A stretch of DNA of 64,000 nucleotides from Lumbricus terrestris (GCA_949752735.1 OX457039.1:27334420-27398419); one strand, 5' to 3'; counted from the stretch's first letter, positions 52,001 through 64,000 are shown. Program-made: numbers and translations. The notes: a model not told the origin generated them from the sequence alone.

Positions 52001-55000
52001 TATGCTAAAACAGTCAATGACAGCCTATTTCTCAGTAATAAAAGTGATATTTAAGTAATACTGGTATCCTTATAAAGATTGTCTGAATTTACTGGAATGC
52101 CGCTGAAATATAGTTCCTATGGCAGGTCAAACAAAAGGCATGCACAAAGAGGAACAAGATGATGGCAGCAATGCCATCCCTCAGCAGCAAGCTATCCAGA
52201 ATCTTGGCACACTCCTGGACACACCATCAATGACCATATCAATTCACGCGACATGTTCTAAGATGATTCACAGCAGCAGATTCAGGTCACAGAGTAATTT
52301 TTCTCTTTTGACGCCAATGCTCTTGTACATTCTTTGAACCAGACACAATTGGACTACTGTAATGCTCACCTTTTCTTGCAGTCTTTCCAAACCTGTGCCA
52401 CTAACTGCAGCCACTCTATGTGAACCACAATGTACCGGACATAGTGCACTAGGTAACATTACCCAATCTGCTATAATGGCTTACAGCAAACATGTTCTAA
52501 TGTGCCGGTCATCAGTCGACAATTGCTGCCATGCCAACAAATAACCAATTAAATAATTGCAAACATATTTATACTATTCTTAGCAGAACCAGCCATAGAC
52601 CACAGCATATTGCATATTGCAACATCTTGCACAGAAATGTTTTAATAAAAACTTGAAACCTTACCTGATAAACACTCCTCATTGTCTTCAGTCTGCATTG
52701 AATTAGAATTTCTGGAAGTGGACGGACTATTTCTAAAAGCAAACAGGTCAGTTACATAGACAGTTAAATTACATCAAACTTCAAAAGAACAAACTGAATT
52801 CTAGGTCTAATATAAATATCAAAATTACTGAATGTCACAAAAATCGTAATCTTGAAAACCCATGAAGACGCAGAAGCAGGACAACTAGAGTTTTACTCCA
52901 TCTATGCAAATAAATGTCTGCCTAACATACACACACATATATATATATATATATATACATACGCAATTTATGCCCAGCCACCTGCAATTGACATTGGCAG
53001 AATAAAGCACATCACCCACCGGATAAGGTGTACTGTGCAATAGTCTTCTCTGAATCTGTGAGCGGCGCTATACAAATGTTCAATTACAATTACAATTACA
53101 ATAGTGCCATGTAAATGTTGCAATATAATTAGACATCTGTATACCAAACATACCAGAATATAAATAAGCGTCAAATTTAGGAAACTAATCTGTAAAGCGT
53201 GCATAAAATACTCAATATCACCTAATACCAAACACATCCAATGGTAATCCATATAATGCAACGATCAATTATAGCTGCTTGCAAATTGAGCAAAAAATAC
53301 CACCAAATTCAGAATTTCTGTGATATCCTCACACCATTGCCTAAAAGCCAATGAATCTGAGAGATCTACTTAGAACTTTACATTACAAGCAGCTTCTTGA
53401 TTGCAAAGGAAATCAGAGCTACAACTTAACTTTAAGCAAAAGAGCAATGTGCAAAATTTCACACACCTGATATCAGTGTTTCCGTCATTCTCCCTAAGAG
53501 AAGGTCGAGCGAGCTTTTGAAAGACGGGAAAAACTTGCAGTTTTGTATCATCCCTTGAAGAAGAATTTCTTCCAAAAACTGGAGATGGGGACAAAACATC
53601 ATCCAATTCAACATGTATGTGGCACCCGTTCAAGGCTCCTTGATCTACAGTACAGATATTCCTCAAAGTGTCATTGACAGATTTGTGTCTTTCCTCCATT
53701 CTTGAAACTGCTGTTGATTTTATTTCGTAAATGTCTTCAAACAAACTAGAACTATGAGCGTTGGAATTGCTTCCATTGGGTTTGGGTATAGCTTGTGTTT
53801 GGCAATTGCCAACACTCTGCCAGTTTGAACCGTTGGCCAAATTTCTAGTTTCCTGTGTTTCTCCATCACATTCATTAGAACTTACTATTTTTTCTCCTTT
53901 GGAAGCTTTAGAGCATTCTGCATTGTTTAGTTTTTCTTTAGTTTTTCTTGAACGATTACCTTTACTCTTTACAACATCAAGACGTCCTTTTTTCACCTTC
54001 TCAGATCGTTCACTCTCAACGTAAATTCGTCTTTTCTTCTTTTCAGGCGTAAAATCTGGATCATTTTCATCATCACTTGCTGGTGAATGCGAGTCACACA
54101 TTGGCAATTTTCTCCGAGAAGTCCTGGAGCCCTCATCTTCCACCAGACCTCCTCCAATCTTTGTCTGACGACTCCTACGCAAGCGAATCTCAATGTCCTC
54201 CTGAGTATTTTGATTGTCCAGTACTGCGCTAACATCCACCGACTTCCTGGCTGCAATGAAACTGGGAAACTGCTCCACAACGTCACTGTGTTCAGGAAGT
54301 ATCATCCTCTTATTTACTTCTTCACTTTCATTATTACATGCATTGTAAACAGGAGACATCAATGATTGATTTGCATTCTTACGAGGGCTTCTCTCATTCA
54401 CTTGTTCAGTTTCTGTCACAACTTCCCGAAGTCTTCGACTTCGAGTCGAAGCTTTGCCCCTGTTCACTTCAATTGCAACCGGATGACCCCACTGACTCCT
54501 AGAATTTATCTCACGGAATGAATTATAGCGGTTTAGCTCACAGTCAGTGTAATAGTCATATATGAGTCTGACACGAGTCTGTAAGTCCAGTCCACTTTGC
54601 CTGAACAATGGACGCATATCTGCAGCCTGAAAAAGCACCAGAAAACCAAATATCTGCAACAACATTAGTAAGCATGCAATAAATTACAATTGAAATATTA
54701 TTCTAACCAGGGAGCTTAAAATCATCATCATACTACATGTACGTTTTAGCAATTTTAGTATTCAAGATTCAAATTGTAGAATACAGTTCTCATAGCAAGT
54801 CCGCAGCTGAAGTCATGACAAACAAATTTAGATTATGTTAAATGAAGAACTTATTTAGAGTTAAGAAGATGCATAATTTACGTTTATAACAGCAAAAAAT
54901 TTATTTATTAATTAAGAATGCAAGAAAGTTCATTAAAGGTAAAAATTGTACCTGAATTCGATATTTTCTACAAAAAATCAAACTTGATTCATTCAGATAA

Positions 55001-58000
55001 TATCTCTCTCAAGATATGAACAATTAATGCAGAACAATGTCTTACTGCTAAAAATAATACAATTCACATATATAAATGTATAGAGGAACGTGGGGAAAAC
55101 TGAATAAAGTTTATATCTTTGTCAATAGAACACGCTGACAAACCACAGTGAGATAACATCATTTAACACCATAGTCCTCATCTAAGCATGACTGAATAAT
55201 GAAGCACAGAATCTGACACAAATCTGCATTATGATTATGCAATTAAAATGAACAATATGCTTGTATGGTAATTACTTTTTGACAATCAACCGAATGTGCA
55301 TCAAAGCAAAAAAATGCAAAATTTACTCTGATCTGCTCACTGGAATGAATAAAATTTGAAACAAGATATGCTGCACTTTATTTAAAACTTATAAAAAATT
55401 ATAATCCAAGCAGTAATTCGATAAATTTACTTTCCAGCAATAAGAATTGTACCCACCTAACAAGTTCATATGATATAGGTGAGTCTGGACAATCCAAATA
55501 GCTTTCGTCTGTTGTTTCAGCTCTCGTTAATGTTGCAGAGACATCTCTAGCAGACTGAAAATTTTAAAAAAACTACTACTGCTGTGATGAGAGGAAGCAT
55601 GCAAACCAATTTAGTAATGAAAATAAAAACATATCTATAGCAACTTAATCACTCAAGAAGCATTCTAACAAACAGAGATAACAAACTCATCAGTATTCCG
55701 ATAGTTTCTCACAAATCATAATATAAGCAACTTAACTTTTCTGAACAGTTTAATTTTTTAGAACCAGGAAAGTTGCATCCATATTGGATTGCAACAATAG
55801 CATATTCCTTATTCCATGTCATGCTAAATAATAAAAATGCGTAAATAATACCTACCAATTGTCTGTTGTCGTCATTTGCTAACTGAAGACGTCTCTCACT
55901 CGGTTCTCTGCCACTTGAAAACATTTCCGCACGTCTTCTCCTCCGTTGTACAATCTCTCCACATATCAACGAATCTGGCAAATCAGAATCGTGGACAACT
56001 AAGCAATCCTCCGGATATGACGTTCTCTCTAAGTCAGAATCCTCATTTTTCTTTCGAGAATGCGTTTCACCAGTCTCTGACGTGCCTCCTGCAGACAATT
56101 CAAACTTTTCAGTTGCAATATGATCATAATCATCGCTAATCAGCGTAGCTTCCGTTACAAAATCCTCAGTAACCTCACACTCTGCTGTTTCTGTCAGCAT
56201 TTTACCTTCTGCAGCTACTTCAGTCGCCCTTTTAAACCTGAACTTCTTCAAACTCGGTACTACACTAGATTTCTCTGCGACAGTTGCATCACAGATGACC
56301 ACAGGAATGGGTATAGAACACGCCAGCTTCACAGGCAGAGAACTGATCGTTTTTTCATTGGCTGAGGTTGCAGTGTGCCCATCCAAATGTTCAGACTTCA
56401 ATTTATTTGTCTGCTTGCTGTACTCTTCCTTCGACAGTAAGACAGCCTCCTAAAGAAACAAATGCAAACATGATTTTAAAGTTTTTTTAGAGCCACTGCT
56501 CAATTGCTAGTCTTGGGTCTTAGTTAACTCGATTTACAGCTTGTACTAGGTGAAACAGTGGTTACTCCTCATTGTGGCTAAAGCAATGCTTGTTGACCTT
56601 GGCTTGAATCCTTGGTTCTGGCAATGTCACGCAAAACAAATACAGAATGCATCGCCTGAATATTGACTTGATTAGAGCTTGGTTCTGATGCGTCATCACG
56701 GGATGCCTTGTGCTTTAGACCCTGGTGCAATATAAGTTACAGTTTATAGAGCTCTGCAAACACAATAGTTTATAAAGGCAATGCGGCAGTACCTAGAGAA
56801 GCTTTTCTTATAGGGTGATTCAAAACCATTGCCACTTTCATAAGATGCAGTAGGATTCAAACCCTAACAGCAGCCATTGAAGGTAAGAATTTATCATATC
56901 CCTACAGCTCGTGCAGGAACGTGGAATAACAGAAACTGCTGACTCAGATGGCCTGAATGACTTCCACAAGGAAATCAAAGCCAGCAACAGACATGAAAAT
57001 CTAATTAAAAACTCCTTTGTATTACAATGACTTCTGTATCAATAATATAATTAGAGTACACAAGGTGAGCAGAATATAACCAGGCATGAATACATTTTTA
57101 ACAATATACTAGTTTACATATATTTCACACTTGCAACTTTTTAATTCCATGCAAACTAGCAAGGCACCATCCTAATCCAACACACACACGCACGCATGCA
57201 TGCGTGGCACACACACATACACAGTCCTTCAATCATGCTAAAATCAATGGAACTCATTTCAGATATGCAGCCATCACAGAGACATACAGAGTTTGCTATT
57301 CCAGGGGAAAATATTACACTGAAGAAAACAACTCTTGCTTTACAATCCCTTACCATCAGCTGTTTTCGTTCAGACTCAGGGAGGGCACTGAACTCTTCAG
57401 CCTTCAGACCCAGGCCATTCTCACCTGAAGAAACAAACACATCAATGTCAGGAATTGCCTGTTTTACTTCTACACTCGGTTACTACTACTGACGCTTAGT
57501 AATAATTTATATGTCTAGTAGACTCTCATCTTAGGACTAACTTAAGCAAGCTGTTACAGTGTTATAAACTGTTATATGTATAGTATATGCATATTAACAT
57601 GGGTGACCTGAAAAAAAATGTCGCAAGACAAAATGTCACTGACAAAATGGCACAATCATAAATGAGTAAATACTAGTTTATTTGAATGATTGACTCTCTA
57701 TAAAGAAAAATCGAACCGGTTAATAGTAGTGTCAAAGGATTGCAACAACAAACATTCCAACTCAAAATTTGCACGAAGAATGCAAAAAACAAGAAGAAAT
57801 ACAAAGCTATAAAGTTTGTTTAGAAACAAACTCTTACTACATAATGCAACTACAAAGCTACAGTGATATTAATAATAAATCTTGCAATGTCTCCGAAAAT
57901 CTCACTACGTAAGCTACTACAGAGCTACGAAGTGTGTGTAAGCATTCACACTGTTCATACAACATTGATATTAAGAATTCTTGCGATGTCTCCCAAATAT

Positions 58001-61000
58001 TCGTTGCTGAAGGCATTGTGTGATCCTTCAACGGCGTTGCTGTTTCGTGGCAAGTGCTCCAGCACATGCGTGTATTTGTTCCAAAGAGATATGGCAAAGC
58101 TTGGCTGTCCTCCCCTTCGCTGTCGCACAATGAAATTATCTTCGGCAGTTAATTGATCGACATTTTATGGTACATTTTATGATGGGCTTCCTTGCCTGCT
58201 GCATCATTTGTTGACACACTAAGTTTCATGATTCTTCTTTACTCTTCTCATTGGTAGCTGTTCTCACTATCCTCCCTTCTGCATTTCTTTGCTCTTTGAT
58301 GTCCATTTGATCCTTTGTACTGCTTTGTACTTTCTACAAACTTGGTCTCAGGTGCGTCTTCTTTTATCCTGATCTGCTGGCATACTGCACCTTCTCGTGT
58401 GGGACTATGGGGTTATGTGGGCTATACTTCAAACTTTGGATAGATTGAAGTCATTTGCTCTACGCACTTAGTCCACGACATTTCGTCCATGACATTTTGT
58501 CCTGCGACATTTTGTCACGGCGACATTTTGTCGGTACCATTTTGTCAGGGGACATTTTGTCATGGAACCATTAACATGCAGTACAAGACATCCTACAAAC
58601 ATACTTTCAAAGATGAATACATGGACTTCAAGAAAAAGAAGAAGAATGTGAAGAAGAATAGAAAAGAAGTCAGTCCTCTTCCTTGCTGTCTTATCTTCCC
58701 ACTGACACTGTGCGGCCAATGTCGTCCTTATCGCCGATTTGGCTAGAGGGCAAAGGTGGAGCAGAAATTCTGACACAAACTTCTGCTTTGTATGGAATTT
58801 GAAACCCCGACCTTTTGGATGGCAGTCCACTAGACAATCGCCTTTGACAATAAAAACTGCTATCAAGAGCTTTGGAAGCAAAAGTAAAGTAATAAAGATA
58901 TGTCACTGATACTTAAATTATCAAATGCATCTATCAATGCCAATCTACGGATACATAGTTCAGTCTCGAAGGAATTTTCAGCAATCCAATAACAGCATTG
59001 TGCAACACAAATATTTATCCTTTAGCAAGTTTAGTCAAAAGATTTTGGAATTGTGCTATCCAAGTCGAATTTGCATCATAGCCTTGTCACTGTCACCAAG
59101 CAGTGTGGTTTGGTACAGTAAGTCAAGCAATGCAATGGTTAATTGTCAAGAACCATCGAAAGTCAATGGCTGAATAAAGAAAAGGAAATTAGCATCACAG
59201 ATGGGATATGGTAGCCGAATGATTTAAACAGCCAACATTCGGTCTCACATGATTCGTCAGGTTTACAAATTTTTACAGTTTCGGACTGTCGGTCATGATA
59301 TGTTTAAAGCACAGGTGAGACTAGTGTAAAAGTTACCTAACAAAGCATTCTCCACATGTGGCTCAATTTCACTGGCTATTTTTCGTGTCGAAGGATTCTT
59401 TCTTGTAATCTGTTTGGCTGCTGTTCGTTGCCTTGTTCGAATTGAATAAAATTCCTAGACAGAAATCATAAAAAACAGCTCTCAAAGAATCAGACTTTCA
59501 ATGTAACCATTGATACATAATCTTTGTATTTGAAGATTTATACAAACTCTTTACAGTATCACATATACGCATTGTTTCGCATGTCCTCACATCTTGACTA
59601 AGTTAATCTGATATGTGTAAAATTGAAATGTGATGCAGGGGCTTGAAACCCGTCGCTTGTCGCTTCCTAGATATTGAGATAGACGCCGAAATAGGCGAGA
59701 GGGGTAAAGAATGCAGTTTATTCTTCAATTCAGTAAGTGACTGTGAATTCGCCCTAATTTGCGAAGTAGTGAACCGATTTTGATGCCGTTTGGGTTATCT
59801 GATTCAGAATACATGCCTCTAATGCCCAGAAAAATTTCAGAATAATAACTTAGTGGATTCAGTAGACTTGGATGACACGAATATTCAGTAACTTTTTATT
59901 TTGGTTTTTCACTATAAACTAATGAAAGAATCAAACGAGCACAACTTTTGTTAGAAAAAAGATAATTTCATTGTGTTAAAAGCATTTTAGAGCATGGCCA
60001 TTGTAGCATATGACTAAATCAAAAGGTCAAAATCCGACATGTGACAGGTTTTGAGCCCCTGTGTCACAAATATTAACCTTTCTAGCAATAATTGATCTAC
60101 ACTATGGCTACCCTAGATTAACAGAATCGATTGCCCAATGCCCATTAATCAAGAGTGAATTGCTACAACCAGAGTTTAAATTGGGTCGGAACAGCATTCC
60201 CATTGCTCTCAAAATTCTTGGCTTGCATTCCCCCTGCTCGAAACACTGGAAACACGTTCCACTGCTCACGCAAACCACTTTAACCACTGGGTAAGACCGG
60301 TAAAAGAATACAAAATAATTAGGTCAGTGCATATATATGGAATAGTCCAACTGGTTCATGCATGCCTGAAAATGGTAACATGACAATTGGTGGCATCACA
60401 AGCAGGGAAAAATAATATCTGCCTCCAAGTCATAGTTACTAGATCATTCAGTCTTTACTGCTCAACTTTCTTTCCACCTGCCACATCCAGTGTCTATCAG
60501 CTGCAGATCTAGGAAATGCTCAATTTTTAGTCTTCAAAAACCTGCCTTCCCAGTCCATGCCCACGCAAGGCAGTTGCCAAGCTTGAGCAACTAAACTCAG
60601 CTTTATCTAAAATCTTGAACAGATCATTCCCATCAACTGCAAAATGGCTACTGCATGCATATCCCACCAGCCCTAATAAAACTCAGATATATAGCTGCTG
60701 CCAGAAAGCTGCACAGTCCATTGTCAACATTTTTTCGTGTCTACCTTCTCATCTCCTTAGATGTAGTCACCAATACCATACTGTTCCTAAACTCATTTCA
60801 GCAGCAAAATCACATATTTTTCATGCTGTCTGCACACTATTTGTCTCCAAAATCAGTCTCTAAAATCACATTCTGCTTATGAAGGTTTCTAAGTTCTTCC
60901 ACACATCAACCATATCTTAGTAACCCATTTAAAAAACACCTCAGGACTTCTTATGATGATTTATCGCTTTTCTAAGTGGTCGAAAAGAAATACTAAATCA

Positions 61001-61070
61001 ACTCCAGACAAACCTCTTCGTCATCATCAATAATATTGCAAGAGTCCTTTTGCAGCAACCCAGAATCCAT
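49093..61070 (-). CDS. RAP80/UIMC1-like nuclear protein with SIM-like motif, UIM and C-terminal C2HC finger, 10 coding exons, 814 aa
   Basis: Exons: 61070-61014, 59454-59337, 57424-57354, 56449-55856, 55554-55453, 54626-53467, 52732-52665, 51880-51826, 50923-50840, 49228-49093; the sum is 815 codons and all phases agree. Near the N-terminus NIIDDDEEE resembles a SUMO-interacting motif. Residues 81-91 (LMEAVLLSKEE), created by the exon 3/4 junction, fit the ubiquitin-interacting motif (hydrophobic-x2-A-x3-S-x2-E). A basic patch KKKRR at about 510 is a likely nuclear signal. C786-x2-C789-x11-H801-x3-C805 is a UBZ-like finger ending ten residues from the stop. SIM, UIM and finger in this order is the layout of RAP80, which recruits the BRCA1-A complex to ubiquitinated chromatin. 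No long sequence match was recognised; the 329-354 block (RVRLIYDYYTDCELNR) is probably conserved but unfamiliar. The exon 5 donor (GTACAA) is the weakest junction. Confidence 0.72.
49280..49485. repeat. Interspersed 'tatagcgcc' repeat, copy 2
   Basis: Near-identical to 46633-46850 over about 200 bases, preceded by a taattgtaattg tail. It overlaps the intron immediately before the final exon of the RAP80-like gene. Confidence 0.7.
49488..49790. repeat. 59-bp tandem repeat, about 5 units
   Basis: Units begin taataatgctgaatag and end tctttatgctgc. They differ at scattered sites, and one carries an extra aggccta. The array directly abuts the 3' end of the 'tatagcgcc' repeat copy at 49280-49485. 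Confidence 0.85.
49850..50240. repeat. Interspersed repeat, 'cttattcacaggtgttcagtc' family
   Basis: Similar copies occur at 398-745 and 37185-37590. Shared blocks include ATTCACAGG, AAGACCTGT and a 'ccagagaggtg' segment near the 3' part. It is non-coding. Confidence 0.55.
50335..50492 (-). mobile_element. tRNA-derived SINE (tRNA-Val-like head)
   Basis: On the minus strand TGGCTAGAGCAGTTGG matches an A box and GGGTTCGATC a B box, about 30 bases apart. Between them TCT-GTAACAC-AGA can fold as an anticodon arm with AAC (Val) in the loop. It continues into GGGACCTTGAGCAAGTCCTT, a common SINE body motif. No intact acceptor stem is visible, so it is a SINE and not a tRNA gene. Confidence 0.65.
52120..52490 (+). 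pseudogene. Decayed LINE reverse transcriptase fragment
   Basis: Across frames one reads IQNLGTLLDT, MNDHIN-like, and TQLDYCNAHLF, the thumb-region pattern of CR1/L2-type reverse transcriptase. It has several stops. It lies in an intron of the RAP80-like gene, between exons 7 and 8. Confidence 0.5.
52937..52962. repeat. TA/CA dinucleotide microsatellite
   Basis: A short CACA stretch passes into an (AT)n run in the intron between exons 6 and 7 of the RAP80-like gene. Confidence 0.8.
57180..57222. repeat. CA/GCAT microsatellite
   Basis: A (CA)n run with CGCACGCATGCATGCG in the middle, able to form a short hairpin. Confidence 0.75.
57610..58568. mobile_element. Element flanked by inverted arrays of GACAAAATGTC motifs
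   Basis: The left edge (about 57615-57652) has GACAAAATGTC repeated. The right edge (58470-58562) has at least five copies of the complement GACATTTTGTC spaced 10-17 bases apart. The roughly 0.85-kb interior has no recognisable gene. It lies within an intron of the RAP80-like gene. Confidence 0.6.
59636..60060. mobile_element. Inverted-end element CAGGGGCTTGAAACC, 425 bp
   Basis: The left end CAGGGGCTTGAAACC and right end GGTTTTGAGCCCCTG are inverted repeats (13 of 15). No matching flanking duplication was seen, so the hAT assignment rests on the ends alone. It lies in the first intron of the RAP80-like gene. Confidence 0.6.
60170..60289. mobile_element. hAT-type MITE, GTTCCCACTGCTC family, copy 3 (shorter)
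   Basis: It starts CAGAGTTTAAATTGGGT and ends ACCACTTTAACCACTG, with diverged CATTCCCATTGCTC blocks. The flanks match at only five of eight positions. It lies between exons 1 and 2 of the RAP80-like gene. Confidence 0.65.
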
Positions 61071-61271
61071 TTTCCGATGAAGTTCAGTGGCTAAAATTCA
61101 AATCACACAACTACACTGTATGTAACAAACTGGAAAATAACCATGAATACACAGCATTGTACATAGGCCTATTTTACCTGTACATACCTTCTTTCAGAAT
61201 TCGGATGTGCATTCATTGTAAAAGGTTGGATTGCAGACAAACCACTTACTCACTTTCTCCTCAGGCATCCA

Positions 61272-61378
61272 TTTTTGTCGGTTAGGGTCAAGTTAGGAGT
61301 CGTGAGGGTCGGTTAGGATCAGGTTAGGCATCGTGAGGGCCGATTAGGATCTGGTTTCGCGTCGTGAGGGTAACAGAA
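61272..61378. repeat. GGTTAGG/CGTCGTGAGG repeat, copy 3
   Basis: Three rounds of roughly 36 bases (GTTAGG...CGTGAGGG) just upstream of the RAP80-like start codon. Confidence 0.65.
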
Positions 61379-62210
61379 TCGGTTAGCATATATACTTCCC
61401 CGATATAGGCTTATAGTAGCGCTGTATATTTGAGGCTGTCTGCTCTGTTAGTAGTTAAGATTTGTCTTCTGTAATTTGCGCTCTTGCAAATTGGTTAAAT
61501 CGTATAAATGTACACTGTAACCGGTTGCGGATTGTTTCAATAAAGAAAAAATATATTACGTCAGTCTTTCTCCAGTTAGCTGGGAATGTTTAGCAATTTA
61601 TCTCCCAACAGACTCATTTTATTATCAGATGCCAATCGGCAACAAGCGCCAATTCTTTGGAATTAGGTATCGCTTGATACAAACAGAACATGCTGACAGT
61701 ATCTACTAGCTACAAAGGTTTGCGATCGAAAAGCTGAATGTAACGCTTATAAACAATTCAGAAAGCTCAATACCTAATATCAAAAAATAATAATAAAACC
61801 ACAAAATATAAATGACAACATTCTTCAAAGCAAACACAGGGCGCTATTTATGATCTTGTTTAGTTGGCTTTCGCGTGAAAGTAAGGAAGTAGATAACGCA
61901 CTGCACAATACAGTGACTGTAGTCCGTTTTGTTGTAATATTGTGCATTTTGCGCCCACAGGAAAAATTTACATATTTGGAATCAGCTATGTATGGAGATA
62001 ATGATAAGATATCTGCACACTTTCTGAAATGGAAAGGTTTGTGAAAAAAATTTTTATTGTGTAATTCCGCGCCATTAGGCTGAAAGGAATCCCAAGTCCG
62101 CACATAACCACTGATGTCGCCACAGTTGTGGAGAGTTGGCTGAAGCATGGCTGAAGGAAAAGTACACTGACTCTTCTATGGCTGTGGCTTCTGATTACTG
62201 CCTCTCGACG

Positions 62211-62388
62211 CATGGCTTAAAGTGTGCCTGGACGGTCATGGACGGCGTCCATGCACTTGTTTTAAAATCTGAACGCCGTCCAGCCACTTATTGGCGAGCA
62301 CAGATTGGAAAGGTAAGGGGCGTCCAGGCACTTCTTTTGGAGAAGTAAGGGGCGTCCAGGCACTTATTTTTTCACACTTTAAGCACTG
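62211..62388. mobile_element. MITE with GGCGTCCAGGCACTT internal repeats
   Basis: The ends CATGGCTTAAAGTGTG and CACACTTTAAGCACTG form an imperfect inverted repeat. The interior contains GGCGTCCA(G/T)GCACTT three times, plus one inverted ACGCCGTCCA. The flanks show no good duplication. Its end sequence matches that of the 18066 element. Confidence 0.6.
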
Positions 62389-62479
62389 TAGACTCGATGG
62401 GACCGGCTGGACAGGCGTGGGGTGGAGCAATTTATTGCCAGGATCAAATACTCCCCTCAATCTTCTGACCCACAACTAT

Positions 62480-63010
62480 CTATGACAGTGATCTTGGACT
62501 CTTATGGCTCAGGGTTGAAAAGGGTTTACGACCTTACTATGTTGGTGCTGTTTACCATCCCCCGAGGCCAACATACTGCACTGACCTCCTCATTGACAGT
62601 ATACGACTCCACGAGTGAGGAGATCTATGCAAAACCGGAGGACATGGGCATTATTATTGCTGGGGAGATTTCAATCACCTTTAGGTTTTTTAGGTTTCTA
62701 GATATGGGACTATAGTCCTAGCCGTTGAGTTTGATGGACCATCGCATGAGGGCCATTCTCTTGACCAGGTATACGCTTCAGTCCAGCATCTGTATAAAAC
62801 ATGTCCTGGTATGAAGTCAACAATAAAAACGAGGCACTTGACAATTCTGGCAATTCCACCAAACTCTGAGACCGTGAAATCTGGAGCGCCAGTTGATGGA
62901 CAGCAAGTGAAGTTCTATCGTCCTCAGACGTCAAATCAGAATGCATGCTTCGAGTTCCATCTGATGGCGCAAGATTGGTCATTCATCACAAAGAGCTTAT
63001 CTGTATTACT
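62480..63010 (+). pseudogene. LINE endonuclease-domain remnant
   Basis: Across two frames the region reads VGAVYHPP-like, EDMGIIIAGE followed by an F-N/H-type motif, then KFYRPQTSNQNACFEF and AQDWSFI. These match the apurinic-type endonuclease and linker regions of a CR1-like LINE ORF2. Frameshifts and the lack of the following reverse transcriptase show it is a fragment. Confidence 0.55.
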
Positions 63011-64000
63011 GTATTACTCTGTTCAAGGATAATATAATAAACTTTGATCATGACTTCTACTTCCTTGCCCTTCTAGAAGATCATCCTGAAGCTTTGTTTA
63101 GCAGGCACTACTTTTCTGTAACTTATTAATTGAGCCAACCTTAAAAGTTCATGTATCTTCAAATTTGTTTAAACCAACCAGGTTACTTTCACTCTGTTGT
63201 GCACACTCACCTGGTTTTCCAGTCAGTCCAAACTTTCAAAAGCCTTCCTGCGGTAAGGCTGTCTTTCCAGATCAAGCATATCTCAAACTGGTGCAATATA
63301 AATTTGCAATTATGATTACAATATAGTGATTTATAGTATGCAACCTCAGTGTTCTGTATGGTCCATAAGGCAGACTAAATTAAATTTAGTAGAAGCAAAT
63401 TTAACAAAGATTAATACTCCTCTCCATTTTGTTGTTCAAAATAGCTCAAACTTTTTTGTGTCAGAATCCATAAAAAGCTGTGGGTAGACCCACAAATCAT
63501 ATACACAATTTCTCTTGCAAACAATAAATTTAAGGATTTGACTAAATTTAATCCTAAGATGTGACACGACCACTCTAACAATGAGCTGTTTAGATTTTTT
63601 ATCAGATGCAACATTATGTGATATCTTCATATTAAATGAACAGTTTTAAAAATAAAAAGCCTAATAATTAATTCAACAAATGATGTAAGCTACAAAGAAC
63701 TAACTACAGGAAAACAAAACATCATCAGGTCCACTAAAATAACAACAGAAAATTTTAAAAAGAAAAATCTCAAACAATACAGATCCACAGGATGTTGAGA
63801 AAACTATAAAAATGCAAGTTGCAGTTGACACAATTTGATAATAGAAGGTACCGGTACATTAGCGTTTCAAAATCTTCTTGAACAGTACATGCCTGTATCA
63901 ATTAAATACGCGACAGCAGATCCTGCCTAGATTTGGCACCACCAGTGATAGCTAGCAACAATAAAGCCATATTGTTTTCAGTACTTATTTAAAGAAGAAG
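63011..64000. other. AT-rich flank, nothing recognised
   Basis: Short frames only, with no motif and no repeat matching elsewhere in the window. Confidence 0.5.

Noticed and set aside
53761..54024. Plus-strand 87-codon frame
   Set aside because: Antisense to the large exon 6 of the RAP80-like gene, which has clear coding continuity on the minus strand.
60440..60990. Plus-strand frames reading like a decayed LINE piece
   Set aside because: No diagnostic reverse transcriptase or endonuclease motif could be read with confidence.

Overview
This is eukaryotic (metazoan) nuclear DNA: AT-rich, with spliced genes, GT-AG introns, long repeat-filled introns and intergenic DNA, decayed LINEs and many small DNA transposons. 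The recurrent words taggccta, acatgtag and taccggta, plus the 'tatagcgcc' repeat family, suggest a marine deuterostome, most probably an echinoderm. That is inference from repeat flavour; no gene here settles the species.

Three protein-coding genes could be rebuilt exon by exon. All lie on the minus strand, and every junction was checked for frame. (1) 35368-21563: a 636-residue THAP zinc finger-CtBP fusion in 10 coding exons. Two of the three dehydrogenase catalytic residues are replaced by Asn. (2) 44263-39364: BUB3, 323 residues, 6 coding exons, with one GC-AG intron. (3) 61070-49093: an 814-residue nuclear protein in 10 exons with a SUMO-interaction-like acidic motif, a ubiquitin-interacting motif (UIM) and a C-terminal C2HC finger. 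This layout resembles RAP80/UIMC1.

Layout: 1-21 kb is gene-poor and rich in transposons, with a pure 26-bp minisatellite at 15.3 kb. 21.5-37 kb is the THAP-CtBP locus; its introns hold a 29-bp minisatellite fused to an exon end, a 2.2-kb hAT-like transposon and a 1.65-kb unclassified inverted-repeat element. 37-46 kb is BUB3 and its upstream region. 46-49 kb is repeats plus an unexplained CpG-rich block. 49-61 kb is the RAP80-like gene. 61-64 kb is repeats and a LINE endonuclease remnant.

Six short elements carry inverted ends and exact or near-exact 8-bp target duplications, the mark of hAT transposition, as does the 2.2-kb element. Several short elements with unrelated interiors share a common end sequence. 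No prokaryotic-type systems (operons, CRISPR) are present. The three genes share chromatin or genome-maintenance themes (corepressor, spindle checkpoint, ubiquitin-linked damage response), but nothing shows that they act together.
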